Assembly: GCA_036172665.1 (NCBI GenBank) | Contig: CM069871.1 | Location: 3,410,001 to 3,474,000, forward strand | Direction of reading: 5' to 3' | Length of the DNA stretch: 64,000 nucleotides | From: Prosopocoilus inquinatus | Lineage: Eukaryota > Arthropoda > Insecta > Coleoptera > Lucanidae | Part shown: positions 48,432 to 59,799 of the stretch, piece by piece | Layout of the letters: each line of letters starts with the position of its first letter | Numbering within the stretch: position 1 is the first letter of the stretch | Program-made: the position numbers and the translations under genes | The notes under the pieces: model-generated | The model's input: the letters and a program-made list of their open reading frames with translations, nothing else | The model's database searches: none | Told to the model about the DNA's origin: nothing

Positions 48432-49010
48432 AGGTTTAATTTAATGAGAGGCTTACGTAAAAAGCTCTGTGTGTTTCCCCGCAGACGTACTATGTATCCA
48501 CATGTTTGGTGTGAACGGGCGTTTGAAGAGAATTTTTTTAAATTTATATTGTGTGTAATCTTACGCGTATTAAAGAAGAAAAAAAAAAGATGTTTCTGAG
48601 TATGCGCATAATTTTTATGCAGCTGTGGTTCCTTAATGACGTTTGACCGACGATGATTAACCGTAATGTTTATTGCGTTAATTTGTCTGGAGAAAGGGAC
48701 GTCAAAAAGTACATTGTAAAGAAGATTGAGTGGCAAAAATTTGCATACTTATTAAAAAAATCTTCGAAAATTCAAAGATAAACACGTAGATTACTTACAT
48801 CAATGTAATCTCATAACCAGGGAAAGGAATTTAGGTCACTTAGTGTTGGGCGCTTTTTCCGCCGAATTGGCCGAATGTACCAGTCACTTCTGCCACCTTT
48901 CTGTGGCTCCGATGCTTGTTATTGAGTGGGAGGGGAAGGAATGTAATGCGAGCGTACGCGCTTCGCAGAAATATTGTGGGCTAAGCTGATACAGTCCTCC
49001 TAGCTTCGTC
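48432..49010. other. Unique spacer
   Basis: No repeats seen. 48840-49000 is GC-richer. The minus-strand ORF 48410-48736 has no domain. Confidence 0.4.
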
Positions 49011-49014
49011 ACTC

Positions 49015-49043
49015 CTGACGAAGCTATAAATCTATAACGAAAC
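49015..49043 (+). ncRNA. Hammerhead-core-like motif (CTGACGA…GAAAC)
   Basis: CTGACGA at 49015 and GAAAC at 49039 flank a short TATA-containing stem. CACTC before and GAGTG after could close an outer hairpin. The same order occurs at 21457. A TTCTTGTCCGATGAAAATT-family segment lies inverted at about 49122. The core is only partly consistent with a functional ribozyme. Confidence 0.25.
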
Positions 49044-49321
49044 GTTGAGTGTATTTCCATTCATAATTCTGTCCGGCTTAAAATTAAAAAAAAAAAAACT
49101 TTTTACTTTCATTCCTCATCGGACAAGAAACAACTTCTTTTAAGAATTTGTAATGTTTTCGAAACTACAGAAGTTTTCAAAAATTGCTTAAGATAATTTT
49201 GGATGCACATTCAGCTTACAAAAATCACTCGCATATCACATAATAATTTACTAAAGATAAATGCAAAAAAAATCGAACTTTAGTGTTTGTATAGACAGAG
49301 TTTCCACTCACCGGGAAAAAC

Positions 49322-49434
49322 CGGGGAACACTATTAAAACTAGAAGGAGCACTCAACGTTTCACTATAGATTGATAGCTTTGTCAATCGTCAGTGAAACG
49401 TTGCGTGCTAGTTTCAATTTTAATAGTGTCCGTT
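49322..49434. repeat. ~110-bp palindrome of the GAAACGTTGAG family
   Basis: ACACTATTAAAACTAG…GCACTCAACGTTTCACTATAG on the left is matched on the right by CAGTGAAACGTTGCGTGC…TTAATAGTGTCC. The centre is about GATAGCTTTGTC. Confidence 0.8.
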
Positions 49435-49489
49435 TAAAGTTTAAAAACCATTTTTTTTGCAATTTTCATCGGACAAGAGTCCCCCCATT

Positions 49490-52400
49490 TTTTTTTTGTA
49501 AATATTCCAAAGCGGATTTTTCATTTGTGGACAAAGGCATGAGAAAAATGTCGAAAAGAAATTAGACACTTTAAAAACGTTATTTTGAAATGCCTCAAAG
49601 TGGTTACCCGGTCCTGGAGCAAAACAATTGGAAAGAAAGAAAGTCCAAAAATGGGAATCTTTTAGGCTCTCTCTCATTTTTTGTAGGCCGCTATAAAATG
49701 AGCAAATGAAAAATAATAAAAAAATAAATAAAATTTTTCAAAATGGTTTAAGCTAATGATGCGATTGAAAAAAAAGTGAGTTATTAAGGTATCTTTGGAA
49801 CGTCGAGAAATGGGAGTATTCTGTATGATTGTGAGGCTTCTCCCATTTCTGTAGCCTACCAAAAATTGGGCACGTGAAAGAATTCGTGAGGAAAGGCTTT
49901 AAGACTTCATTTTTTAAGCACACCAACATGCAGGTTTCATTTCCTAAGCAAGGTCAACTAATCATGCACACGGAAAAATCGTTCAAAGAACCACCAAAAA
50001 GGGGCTCTCTATGTTCTTCGATTATTTCTAGAACGCCTCAGAATGAGGAAATCCTCTACGATTTTAAAGTTTCTCTTTTCCGCAGACCATCAAAAATTGA
50101 ACACAAAAAATGGTTAAGATTTGGATATTTAGTTTCTGGACAATGGCAATTTGAGATGTGAAAAAATCCTTGAAGAAACGCCAAAAGAGCTTAACGATCA
50201 TGATCCTTTGGGCCACCAAACACTGAACAGAAAAAATTCATTGAAAAATCCTCAAATTTTTAAACACTCCAAAACGGATTTGTCATTTGTGGCAGTTGAG
50301 TGTACGTAAAATGATTTTGAAAGTGTTTTAAAAGGGTGTTAAAGTCTTGAGTAAGTAAATTTTGAATCGTCTTCAAATGGTAAATGTTTTTTTTTATAGT
50401 TTGAGACCACCAAAACGGGCGACATAGGAAAAGGATCGTTGAAGAAGGGTTTAAACCCTATACTTTTGAAACGCCTCGAAGTTTCTGGATTAATGGAATT
50501 AACCACATTGAAAAACTTTGAAAACAACACCAAAGAGACGGGCTAAGGTCTCGAGATATTTTTGGAATGCCTAAAAACAGATGATGTAGCACGATTTTTT
50601 GTGGACCCCCCAAAAATTAGATACATCAAAAAAGTCGTCGAAAAAGACTTCAGGACCTTCGTTTTTGAATTATCCCAAAATCTTCATTTCTGAATGTCGA
50701 AAAATGGGTCACTATTGCACGATTTTGAGATTCCTCTCTTTTTATAATTCTCATTTATGGACCAAGATAATCAAGCACTTGGAAAAATTGTTTGAAGCCA
50801 CCAAAAGGGTCATATGAAAAGAATCGTTGAAAGAGGGTTTAGAACTTACACTTTTGAAATACCCCAAAGTTTTTGGAGGATTAAGGGAATTAACCACATC
50901 GAAAAACTTGGAAAACAACATCAAAAAAACGGGCTAAGGTCTCGAGATATTTTTGGAATGTCTAAAAAGTAGGTGATTTTGCACAATTTTGAAGTTTCTC
51001 CCTTTCTACGGACCCCTCAGATATTGGATACATCAAAAAAGTCGTCAGAAAAGGCTACGAAACCTTAGTTTTTGAATTGCCCCCCAAATCTTCATTTCTG
51101 AATGTCGAAAGATGGGTTATTATTGCACGAATTTCAAATTCTTCCCTTTTCATTGACCCTCAAAAGAGTCGTTGAAAGAGGGTTTAAAATTTGCACTTTT
51201 GAAATAGCTCAAAGTTTTTGGATTAAAGGAATCAATCACATGGAAAAACGATGCAAACAACACCAAAGGAACGGACTAAAGTCTGGAAATATTTTTGGAA
51301 TGTCTAAAAAGTAGGTGATTTTGCACGATTTTGAAGCTTCTCTCTTTTTACGGACCCCCCCGAAATTGGATACATCAAAAAAGTCGTCGAAAAAGGCTAC
51401 GAAACCTCCGTTTTTTAATTGCCCCAAAATCTTCATTCCTGAATGCCGAAAGATGGGTCATTATTGCACGATTTGCAAATTCTTCCCTACTTATAGACCC
51501 TCAAAAGAGGGTTATATAAAAAGAGTCGTTGAAAGAGGGTTTAAAACTTGCACTTTTGAAATATCCCAAATTTTGTGGATTAAGGGAATCAATCAGATTG
51601 AAAAACGTTGAATGCAACACCAAAGAAACGGGCTAAAGTCTCGAGGTATTTTTGGAATGTCTGAAAAATAGGTGATTTTGCACGATTTTGAAGCTTGTCC
51701 CTTTTTACCGACCCCCCAGATATTTAATACGACAAGAAAGTCGTCGAAAAAGGCTACGAAACCTTCGTTTTTGAATTATCCCAAAATCTTCGTTCCTGAA
51801 TGTCGAAAAATGGGTCATTATTGCACGATTTTCAAATTCTTCCCTTTTTATAGACCCTCAAAGGAGGGTCATATAAAAAGAGTCGTTGAAAGAGGGTTTA
51901 AAACTTGCCCTTTTGAAATACCCCAAAGTTTTTGGATTAAGGGAATCAATCACATGGAAAAACGTTGAAAGCAACACCAAAGAAACGGGCTAAAGTCTCG
52001 AGATATTTTTGGAATGTCTGAAAAATTGGTGATTTTGCACGATTTTGAAGCTTCTCCCTTTTACGGACCTCCCAGAGATTGGATACATCAAAAAAGTCGT
52101 CGAAAACGGCTACGAAACCTTAGTTTTTGAATTATCCCAAAATCTTCGTTCCTGAATGTCGAAAAATGGGTCATTATTGCACGATTTTCAAATTCTTCCC
52201 TTTTTATAGACCCTCAAAGGAGGGTCATATAAAAAGAGTCGTTGAAAGAGGGTTTAAAACTTGCCCTTTTGAAATACCCCAAAGTTTTTGGATTAAGGGA
52301 ATCAATCACATGGAAGAACGTTGAAAGCGACACCAAAGAAACGGGCTAAAGTCTCGAGATATCTTTGGAATGTCTGAAAAGTAGGTGATTTTGCACGATT

Positions 52401-53060
52401 TCGAAGCTTCTCCCTTTTTACGGACCCTCCAGATATTGGATACGTCAAGAAAGTCGTCGAAAAAGGCTACGAAACCTTCGTTTTTTAATTGCCCCAAAAT
52501 CTTCGTTCCTGAATGTCGAAAGATGGGTCATTATTGCACGATTTTCAAATTCTTCCCTTTTTATAGACCCTCAAAAGAGGGTCATATAAAAAGAGTCGTT
52601 GAAAGAGGGTTTAAAACTTGCACTTTTGAAATACCCCAAAGTTTTTGGATTAAGGCAATCAATCACATGGAAAAACGTTGAAAGCAACACCAAAGAAACG
52701 GGCTAAGGTCTCGAGATATTTTTGATTTTGGAGTTTCTCCCTTTCTACGGACCCCCCAGAAATTGGAAACGTCAAAAACGTCATCGGAAAAGTCTTCAAA
52801 ACCTTCATTTTTGAGTTACTCCAAAATCTTCATGTCGAAATGTCGAAAAATGGGTTATTATTGCACGATTTTGAGATTCCTCTCGTTTTATAGACCCCCA
52901 AAAATTAGGTACATCAACAGAAAAGGATTCAAGCCCTTTAATTTTGAACGAAATTCTCATTTATGAACCAAGGCAATTTAGCACTCGGAAATATTGTTGG
53001 AAAGACACCAAGAAAGAGGTTGAAGTTTAAGGTGTATTTGGAGTGTTTAGAAACGGCCCA
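49490..53060 (+). repeat. ~357-bp tandem repeat (about seven clear units, degenerate edges)
   Basis: TCTCGAGATATTTTTGGAAT (or a close variant) lies at about 50550, 50941, 51282, 51640, 51998, 52354 and 52710. Spacings are 391, 341, 358, 358, 356 and 356 bp. The last four units are nearly identical and older-looking copies extend left to about 49490. A 98-codon plus-strand ORF (starting MILHDFEA) recurs at 51315-51611, 51672-51968 and 52385-52681. It has no recognisable domain and is best explained by recent unit duplication. Confidence 0.95.
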
Positions 53061-53068
53061 TTTCAATA

Positions 53069-53192
53069 TGATTTTAAGGCTTCCTACAACAGACCACTAG
53101 AAAGGCTTACTATAGACCACTAGAAAGGCTTCCTACAGACCATTAGAAAGGCTTCCTGCAGACCACTAGAAAGACTTTCTACAGACCACTAG
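53069..53192 (+). repeat. ~23-25-bp minisatellite (five units)
   Basis: AGGCTTCCTACAGACCACT and close variants are repeated five times directly after the 357-bp array. Confidence 0.85.
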
Positions 53193-53933
53193 AAGGTAGA
53201 AATTGGGCTCTTGAAAAGAAACCATTGGCATAGGCTTCAAAACCCCCATTTTTGAATACCTTAAAATGGCTCTTTAACGTTTGGACCAACCAAGCTTCAA
53301 TTGGTGTGTCAAAAAAACAGAACAATCTCATCTTTTCCTGCAGAAATTAGACTTCAAAAAAGGCGAAAGCGATAAAATCTCTCATTTTTAAACAATACGT
53401 CTTGCACAATGTAAATAATTTGTAAATTTTAACTCCTATACAATTAACTAGTTACAGGTTTATTTGCTTTGTGCAAAACGTCCCAGATCATCAAATTGCA
53501 ATTTGTAATTCGCGCTGCTCTTTTCTATTTGACGGCCAGCTTGATACCAGAAGGATTTGGGGTTTAATAAATCAAAATTTGTAAATATTTGCAACTTAGA
53601 GTTACACAACTTTTGAAATCCATTTAGGTATAATTTACGTTGGTTGGCTCTGAGTCTTGCTGTTAGAAAAATATATCGGGTGTTCCATTCCAGGAATAGG
53701 AAGCTCAAGGTATTAAGACCTTCGAAGTTACTTTTTTTTTTAATTTGATTCTGAATTAACGGGACCGTTATGTTTTTTTAATGCATGTAACTGCCCGGGT
53801 ATTTCTGGTCAAACAAGTCAAATACATGTAAATTTACGAGACTGTCTACGAAAAACCGGCATACGAATAAATGAAAATGTAAACTAGGTATTCTTAAATA
53901 GAATATGAACTTCCTAAAGGCATTTATATATTA
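53193..53933. other. Unique spacer
   Basis: A GGGTGTTCCATTCC word near 53680 may be an element-end remnant. Otherwise nothing seen. Confidence 0.4.
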
Positions 53934-54249
53934 TGTAACGCCGGGATTTAACTGACCCGGTCATAAAATAATGTTTATGTATACATGTATGCAGAACGCT
54001 ATGTATGTGAGAGAGCAAACTGCGCAAATGTCAAGACGGTGACGGAAACAGGTGTATTAGGGCAAGCGTTGTCAAGACAGAGACTGCAACACGCAGTTGT
54101 TGGAATACGAGACGCGTGAGCCGATCCTTTTGGTTTTCTCGTACATACAAATCATTTTATAGATGGCATGTCTTACATTATGCGATTATTAGAAGAAAAA
54201 AGAAACGGCGACGCTTAACCTCGCTTATTTTAATAAAATTTTCAATACA
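53934..54249 (+). mobile_element. Solo LTR (316 bp) with TATTA target duplication
   Basis: Starts TGTAACGCCGGGATTTAACT and ends AATAAAATTTTCAATACA, so it has the TGTA…TACA ends of retroelement LTRs. It is flanked by TATTA on both sides (53929-53933 and 54250-54254), a perfect 5-bp target-site duplication. AATAAA occurs about 10 bp before the end. No internal gag or pol is present, so a single LTR remains after recombination. The GC-richer body contrasts with the AT-rich flanks. Family (Ty3/gypsy or BEL/Pao) not assigned. Confidence 0.85.
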
Positions 54250-54254
54250 TATTA

Positions 54255-55054
54255 AAAGTATGTAAATATATGTAAACGTATTGTAAGGATGACGTAATGA
54301 AGTCATTATTTACCGGGGAATAGGTGAAAGGAGGCTTATTCTAGTGTTGTGTGTCTCACAAAATTTTTCTGCATCAAATTTATGATCATTTTTTCAAAAA
54401 GAGACCTTCGAAATATTTGTGCTCAATTAAATCGAATACACTGAGTGTGCTCTAGGACGGTGAATCGAAAGTGATTTTATCTTCCACGTCAGCTTTAAAG
54501 CTACATTTCATTTACGTGTAAGGCATTAAGTACTATATTATCTTTACGGTATCAGGTAGAACCAGAAAGTATTTTTAGTGGTCCTTTTTTTTTTAAAATT
54601 AATTAAGAAGTCTATTTCGCACATGTTTAAAATTTAATCATTATTATTAAATTGTGCTAACGTATACAAAACACTGCGCGTGGTAGGAGCTTTCGATGTA
54701 AACTAGATGTTTACATTTTTCGATTGTTATGACTAGCAACGGCTCTGCGTATCGCAGAGTTCCAAATTATGAATCATGTTTTGTGACCCTCGAAACTTAA
54801 AGCGTGCATAAAAAAAAAATAATAACGTCGTTGTTAATTTGGGGGAAAATAAAGGGAAGAAATTGGGCAAGTTGAAGCAATGAAATCTTAGAGGTGTTGG
54901 AGAAAGAAGGAAATATTAACGAAGCTATAGAAGAAGAAAATGGAGGAGATTCTGGAAGGCAAAACTTCCAGTTTTTTTTTTTTTTGTAAGCTATAACTTG
55001 CTTCCTTATTTGGTTCGTCATTTTATCAAAAATTTTCTTTACTGATTTTTCCAA
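54255..55054. other. Unique AT-rich spacer
   Basis: No repeats. The minus-strand ORF 54797-55054 is K/F-rich with no domain. Confidence 0.4.
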
Positions 55055-55390
55055 AGTCTGATGTCTCCGGCTGACGTAATTGTTCTAAATCCTTTGGTCT
55101 ATTCCCCCGGCCATTTAATAGGTAATCCGGAATTATTAAAGCTATCTTCTTCCTTCAAACATGGCACGCATACGTTGGGTAACATGAGCCCACATTTATT
55201 CACCGCCATCATTTTTTTCCCACAAAACGCTATAAACCGCTCTCGCCTCCTCGCCATTAACATATTAACAAATCTGATAAAAAGCGATCGAATTTATTGC
55301 GATATCAAGAAATTAACTTAAGCGTAATTTATGCGGACCCGTAATTGTGATCGCATTTGAGATAAGCCGTTGTTAGTTGGAGCTGTAATT
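55055..55390 (+). other. Conserved-looking block with an 86-codon ORF of balanced composition
   Basis: The plus-strand ORF at 55061-55321 (MSPADVIVLNPLVYSPGHLI…) has more even amino-acid use and higher GC at third positions than the low-complexity ORFs elsewhere. It resembles no family I recognise. Caudal- and homeodomain-like words (TTTATTCACC, CATTTAATAGG, CGTAATTTATGC) make a conserved enhancer an equal alternative. No splice sites were established. Confidence 0.25.
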
Positions 55391-56349
55391 CTTTTCTGAC
55401 GTAAACAAGGCTGTAAAGTGTTCGTAAACCTAATAGTTGCGGACTTGAAATTTACACGCTTTTCCAATCGCAGAAATAGTCGGGACTTTACGGGACTAGT
55501 TTTGAAGTTCAGATAAACCTGGACGTCCCGAAACTTATCTCATAAAGTTACGTTAAGATTTCGGTTTTTTCTATTTCATACCATTTAATATTTCGTTTCA
55601 AGTGATATGTGACCACATGGATTACATGGATTATTGTCTATACATATTCTTTCAGCTTGAATTAAAACTTCTATTTTGAGTTTGTGTGTAAAATATGTAT
55701 ACCACATGTAATAATATGCTTTTGGGGTGATGACTTAATTTATTGATTGATTTAATAATGAAATTGGGAAGGAATTCTATTTGTTTTTACTCCCACTTAT
55801 TAATTAAAAAATTACAAACCTTACTTTCCAAACTAAAATCGAGAGAGATTAGATGTGTACTCGTCTTTCGGGAATATATTTGAGCTATTACAGTTTACTG
55901 TGCTTTAATAAACTTAATTAGTGTTTCGATTTAATCTCGGTTGCGAAATCACAACGGTTTCAGATATCTCATCTCGCTTAGAAGCGTTCGTTGTTTTCGA
56001 GCATGACCACAAGCATGCCTGCGCGTGTAGGTTCAAATAAATACATTTTCGATAAATATTCCTCAACCTGGCCACTTGGCGTAGATGAATATTGATCGTG
56101 TAAGACTCGTTTGTTAATATATTATTTACGAAGACAAGTTAAATGTTGGTAGTGACATCGATAGTGATAAACATGGGGTTCGAATCTTTAATGATTGATG
56201 ATTTGAATACGTTCACCTTTACTTGAAAATATTTATAAGTTTTTTCTTGTATTAAGAAGAAAGAGAGCGACAAAATTTCCAAGTCCACGAACTGTATTTA
56301 TTTATTTATTGTTATTGTTATTTAAAGTTAGTTTTAGATTGTAATAGTA
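55391..56349. other. Unique AT-rich spacer
   Basis: No structure seen. A GGTTCGAATC word at about 56177 lacks the rest of a tRNA. Confidence 0.4.
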
Positions 56350-56492
56350 GCCAGTTGCACCTTAACACTTAAGGCGAGCTTAACTTTAAGTACTGCTTAT
56401 AATGTGACATTTGAGGTTACACAACATTCAGTAAATCACAATCTAAGTGGTGCTTAAAGTTAAGCTCGGCTTAAGTGTTTGGTGCAACTGGC
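56350..56492. mobile_element. 143-bp MITE (GCCAGTTGCACC TIRs)
   Basis: GCCAGTTGCACC at 56350 and GGTGCAACTGGC ending 56492 are perfect inverted ends. The inverted pairing continues inward with GAGCTTAACTTTAAG opposite CTTAAAGTTAAGCTC. The interior (ATTCAGTAAATCACAAT) corresponds in reverse to text in the 1-2275 array (AATTACTGAATCTTGTATAA), so this is a single copy of the element family behind that array. Confidence 0.9.
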
Positions 56493-56602
56493 CATAAAAT
56501 TCCTCTCATCGAAGAAAAATTTCCCCCAAATTTAGACAAAGACAAAGCCCTAAGTTGGCAACACTAACAAATTAAAATGTAAATGTAGTCAAGATGAAAC
56601 AA

Positions 56603-56772
56603 AACTCTGCTCTGTTTTTTTTATTTCAAATTTTGGCGCCAGAAACGATCTTTGCCATTGGTGGCTGGCCGGAATTCACCAATGACAAGGGTCGTTTGAC
56701 CAATGACAAAGCTCGTTTTTGGCGCCAAAATTTCAAAGTACTCCTTCGAAATTAAAAAAAAAACAGAGTATA
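56603..56772. mobile_element. ~170-bp palindromic MITE (TTTTGGCGCC)
   Basis: ATTTTGGCGCCAGAAACGAT near 56630 and TCGTTTTTGGCGCCAAAATT near 56725 are inverted partners. CTCTGTTTTTT / AAAAAACAGAG pairs lie further out. The inner CCATTGGT and ACCAATGACAA words also pair. No ORF beyond chance. Confidence 0.7.
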
Positions 56773-57749
56773 GTAAAGTTTTCCATTTAGTTTGTGTGTA
56801 TTCGACATTTCTCACACTGTATAAAATAATATTGTCCTTATTTATTCTTAAGACGTGATGCATTTTGGAAATTATTTATTTATTTACTATTTAAATCATA
56901 TTAAAATTATTTGCTGTAAAGTATCTTTCATTTAAGAAAATTACTTTTTTAATCAAAAAAGTTTACGTCAAAAGAAAAAAGATTTCTCTCAAAAGAAAAA
57001 AAAATTTGGCAATGTCAAGCACGCGTACGGTTTCGCGATTGTGAAGTCAATAACCACTGTTGCCAATCCACTGGCTTGCTCTGGTGACTTTCGGTGCTTA
57101 AAAAAATTACAGAGAAATTTCGGTAAACAGACTTGTTTACGTGATAACTAATTTGGTTATTTTATTTTAATCAGCGATGTTGGCCAAACGTAAAAATTGA
57201 AAACCATTAAAGTTATATGGCCAATGTTGCCTATTCTGGATGTTGGCGCTAAATCAGACAAATTCGTGTCATGAAACAATCAGCCGTATTCGTAAAATCT
57301 AAAAATATGTGCAAAAGAAAGATTTTCTTTTTACATATTGAAATATTCTCTTGGCAATTCGCAAAAACAGAAAGAAACATTAAAAAAAAAATGAATAACG
57401 ATTCTTTTTCCCATCCATTTTTTGAACAAGAAACTTTTTCTTTTCTACCGTCGACGTATTTCGTTTATTTCTTTTCTTTTCAGATAAAAAAAAAAACAAG
57501 TGACATAAACACTTGTAATTTTGTTTATTGACAGTTGATTCTATTTTGTTTTTTTTTTTTGTTTTTTGTGAAGGAGAAAGTCGAAATTCGATTGAAACTC
57601 GAATTATTTTCAACACAAGAGCAAAAACAAAAGGTTTTCTAAAACTTTTTTCCAATAATTCACACGAATTCCACATGCGCAAAATATTTATTGCGGTTTT
57701 TTTTTTCTTAAAAGAACCAATCTGAAACCGATTTGAAATAAATATTTTA
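56773..57749. other. AT-rich spacer
   Basis: No repeats clearly delimited. The long minus-strand ORF 57380-57892 is K/F/N-rich and runs into the next TIR element, so it is not credible. Confidence 0.4.
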
Positions 57750-57982
57750 GGTGCTTTCTTTCGCTTAAAATTTGAATCGTGCTTCGAATAGTTTGGACCT
57801 GATGTGAATTTCGTAGTTGTTGCAACAAAACACCCGACTTGAATTTTTGATTGACAGTTCATTTGTAGATAACCATAATTCAATCCAAACAAGTTTTTAA
57901 AATAGAGAGATTCAAAGAAAAGAATGTCTGTGTTGAATCAAAACACGTTTGGATCACGATTTTGTGAGCGAAAGAAAGCACC
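57750..57982. mobile_element. 233-bp TIR element (GGTGCTTTCTTTCGCT ends)
   Basis: GGTGCTTTCTTTCGCT at 57750 and AGCGAAAGAAAGCACC ending 57982 are perfect 16-bp inverted ends. Similarity continues in the next ~25 bp (AATCGTG opposite CACGATT). Its right half (from about GTGTTGAATCAAAACACG) is the sequence amplified in the 350-bp satellite at 15571-18490. No coding capacity. Confidence 0.85.
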
Positions 57983-58433
57983 TTTTGTGTGTCCGGATGC
58001 ATCTGAACTAGCCTCTATATTCAGAACGTCCATCAGTTTCACTTTACTTGCATTTGTTAAACATTCGATTGTCTTTTGTTTTTATTTTACTTTTTCTTTC
58101 TCATTTTTGTGAAGGAAACAGTTGAAATTCGATCGTCTTCTGTTTCATTTGTACCGTGCAAAAGCGAAAACGAAAGGTTTCCTTAGGTATATTCAAAATC
58201 GTCCATCATTTTTTTTCTTTTTGTTGCATTTGTTAAACTGTCGATCATCTTTTGTTTACGTTTCTGACAAAAATCAACAACACCAATGCGTAAGTTTTTT
58301 TTTATAATTTTTATTTGACTGATATCTTTTGAAAACTGAAACCACCGGTGTTGCCAATACTAACACGCTTAAGTAGAATATTCATAAGCCACTGTTTGAG
58401 TTGGCAATGCTGAATTTTATTTTTAAACGAAGT

Positions 58434-58578
58434 CAATGGGCGCGTTCAGAGACGCTCAGCGGCTGAGTTGCTTACCCAGCAATCGTTTGTGATTGGCTCA
58501 CATTATGGTAATAGCCAATCACAATCGACTGCTGAGTAAGCAACTCAGCCGCTGAGCGTCCGCTGAACGCGCCCATTG
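58434..58578. mobile_element. 145-bp GC-rich palindromic element
   Basis: CAATGGGCGCGTTCAG at 58434 and CTGAACGCGCCCATTG ending 58578 are perfect inverted ends. The arms of about 68 bp pair almost throughout (GACGCTCAGCGGCTGAGTTG / CAACTCAGCCGCTGAGCGTC; GTGATTGGCT / AGCCAATCAC). It is much richer in GC than its surroundings. A MITE is likeliest. Confidence 0.85.
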
Positions 58579-58859
58579 GTTGTTGACATCTGTGAACAGG
58601 GTTGCCAGATTGGGTGAAATTCCGCCATTTGGGCGGAATTTAGACCTAATTGGCTTTTAAAAATCTTGTATTTCGTTTTCAATTCATAATTTCTTTTGTT
58701 ATTTTCATTTTCTAATTACTTTACTTTAAATACACGGTGAACACTGCACTGTATATTATTATTATTGTTACTTGGCGTCTGGCGCTTGAACTTTTTTGTT
58801 GTCTTCGCATAACAACTCTCGACAAAATTTTATATTTAATACAATCCATGGAATAAAAG
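58579..58859. other. Unique AT-rich spacer
   Basis: Nothing noted. Confidence 0.4.
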
Positions 58860-59560
58860 TACACCACCAAAAGTACACTTATCATTTAATTTTTTCTTCT
58901 CTTATTTTTGTCTTTTTTTTGTTTTAAAGAATTTATATTTTGCATTTCATTTACGGTTCGCTTGTTTTATTTTCTTCATTTGTTTCCTGTAGGTTTTTTG
59001 ACTTGCAAAAGTTTTCTGCCGAAAAATCGTCATTTTTTTCACTAATTTTTTTTGTCCATTCATTTTTTTCGCATGTATCTTCTTTTTAATTGAATTGCTT
59101 TTCCGCATCTGATTGATTTCATTTTACAATTCTTTTTTGTTTTCCTGCGAGTTCGCGTTTATTTCCAAAAGCTTTCGGTCGATATTCATTTTTTTTTCCA
59201 TCTTAGTAACTGATACTTTCGTATTTCTATTTTATTTATTTTTATCTAATTGACTTTCCACTTTTTAATTTTGTTCGTTGGCCCTTTTTTTACAGTTTTT
59301 GTTTTCCACTAGCTTTTTCCTCTGGAGATTCATTTGTTTTTAGTTCCTCAAGTAGTAGATTTTCTTTTGTTTTTCTTTTTGTTCTTTATGCTTTTGCTCT
59401 ACATATTCATCTTTTGTTTTTCTTATAGAGTTGATTTCTCGCTCTTTATTTGACGCTTTTGCGCACTGTATTTCCTCGTTCGTTTCTTTTTTTCTTATCC
59501 ATATTATTGACTTTTTTTATTTTCTTACAATTTTTTCCTCATTCTTGGTTGCTTTTAAAC
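58860..59560 (-). repeat. T-rich repeat, inverted copy of the 26450-27530 family
   Basis: The reverse complement of about 58920-59040 contains GAAAACTTTTGCAAGT, GCGAACCGTAAATGAAATGC and TTTAAAACAAAA in the same order as 27082-27190. Confidence 0.6.
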
Positions 59561-59799
59561 AATACTATTTTAGAGAAAAGAAAAATTACAGGAAACTGTA
59601 ATTGTATTTTTTTTTTTGAAACATTAGTTGTTAGAAAAACATTGACGCCATTTGTCTACATTTTATCAACAAGCTGGCAACCCTGTTTCTGACACTGACA
59701 ACCATCATCATTGGTTCAACCGGAATGCAACGCCGTTACACGCCGTCATCTGTCAAGTGAATGTTAATGCTGGATCAAATATCTATCAACTTAATCTAC

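Noticed and set aside
53069..53192. CRISPR-like short repeats
   Set aside because: Units are directly adjacent with no unique spacers, in a eukaryotic repeat region; an ordinary minisatellite.
56170..56190. tRNA B-box-like GGTTCGAATC
   Set aside because: No A box, cloverleaf or acceptor stem at the expected distances.
57380..57892. 170-aa minus-strand ORF
   Set aside because: K/N/F-rich translation of AT-rich DNA that runs into a TIR element; no domain.
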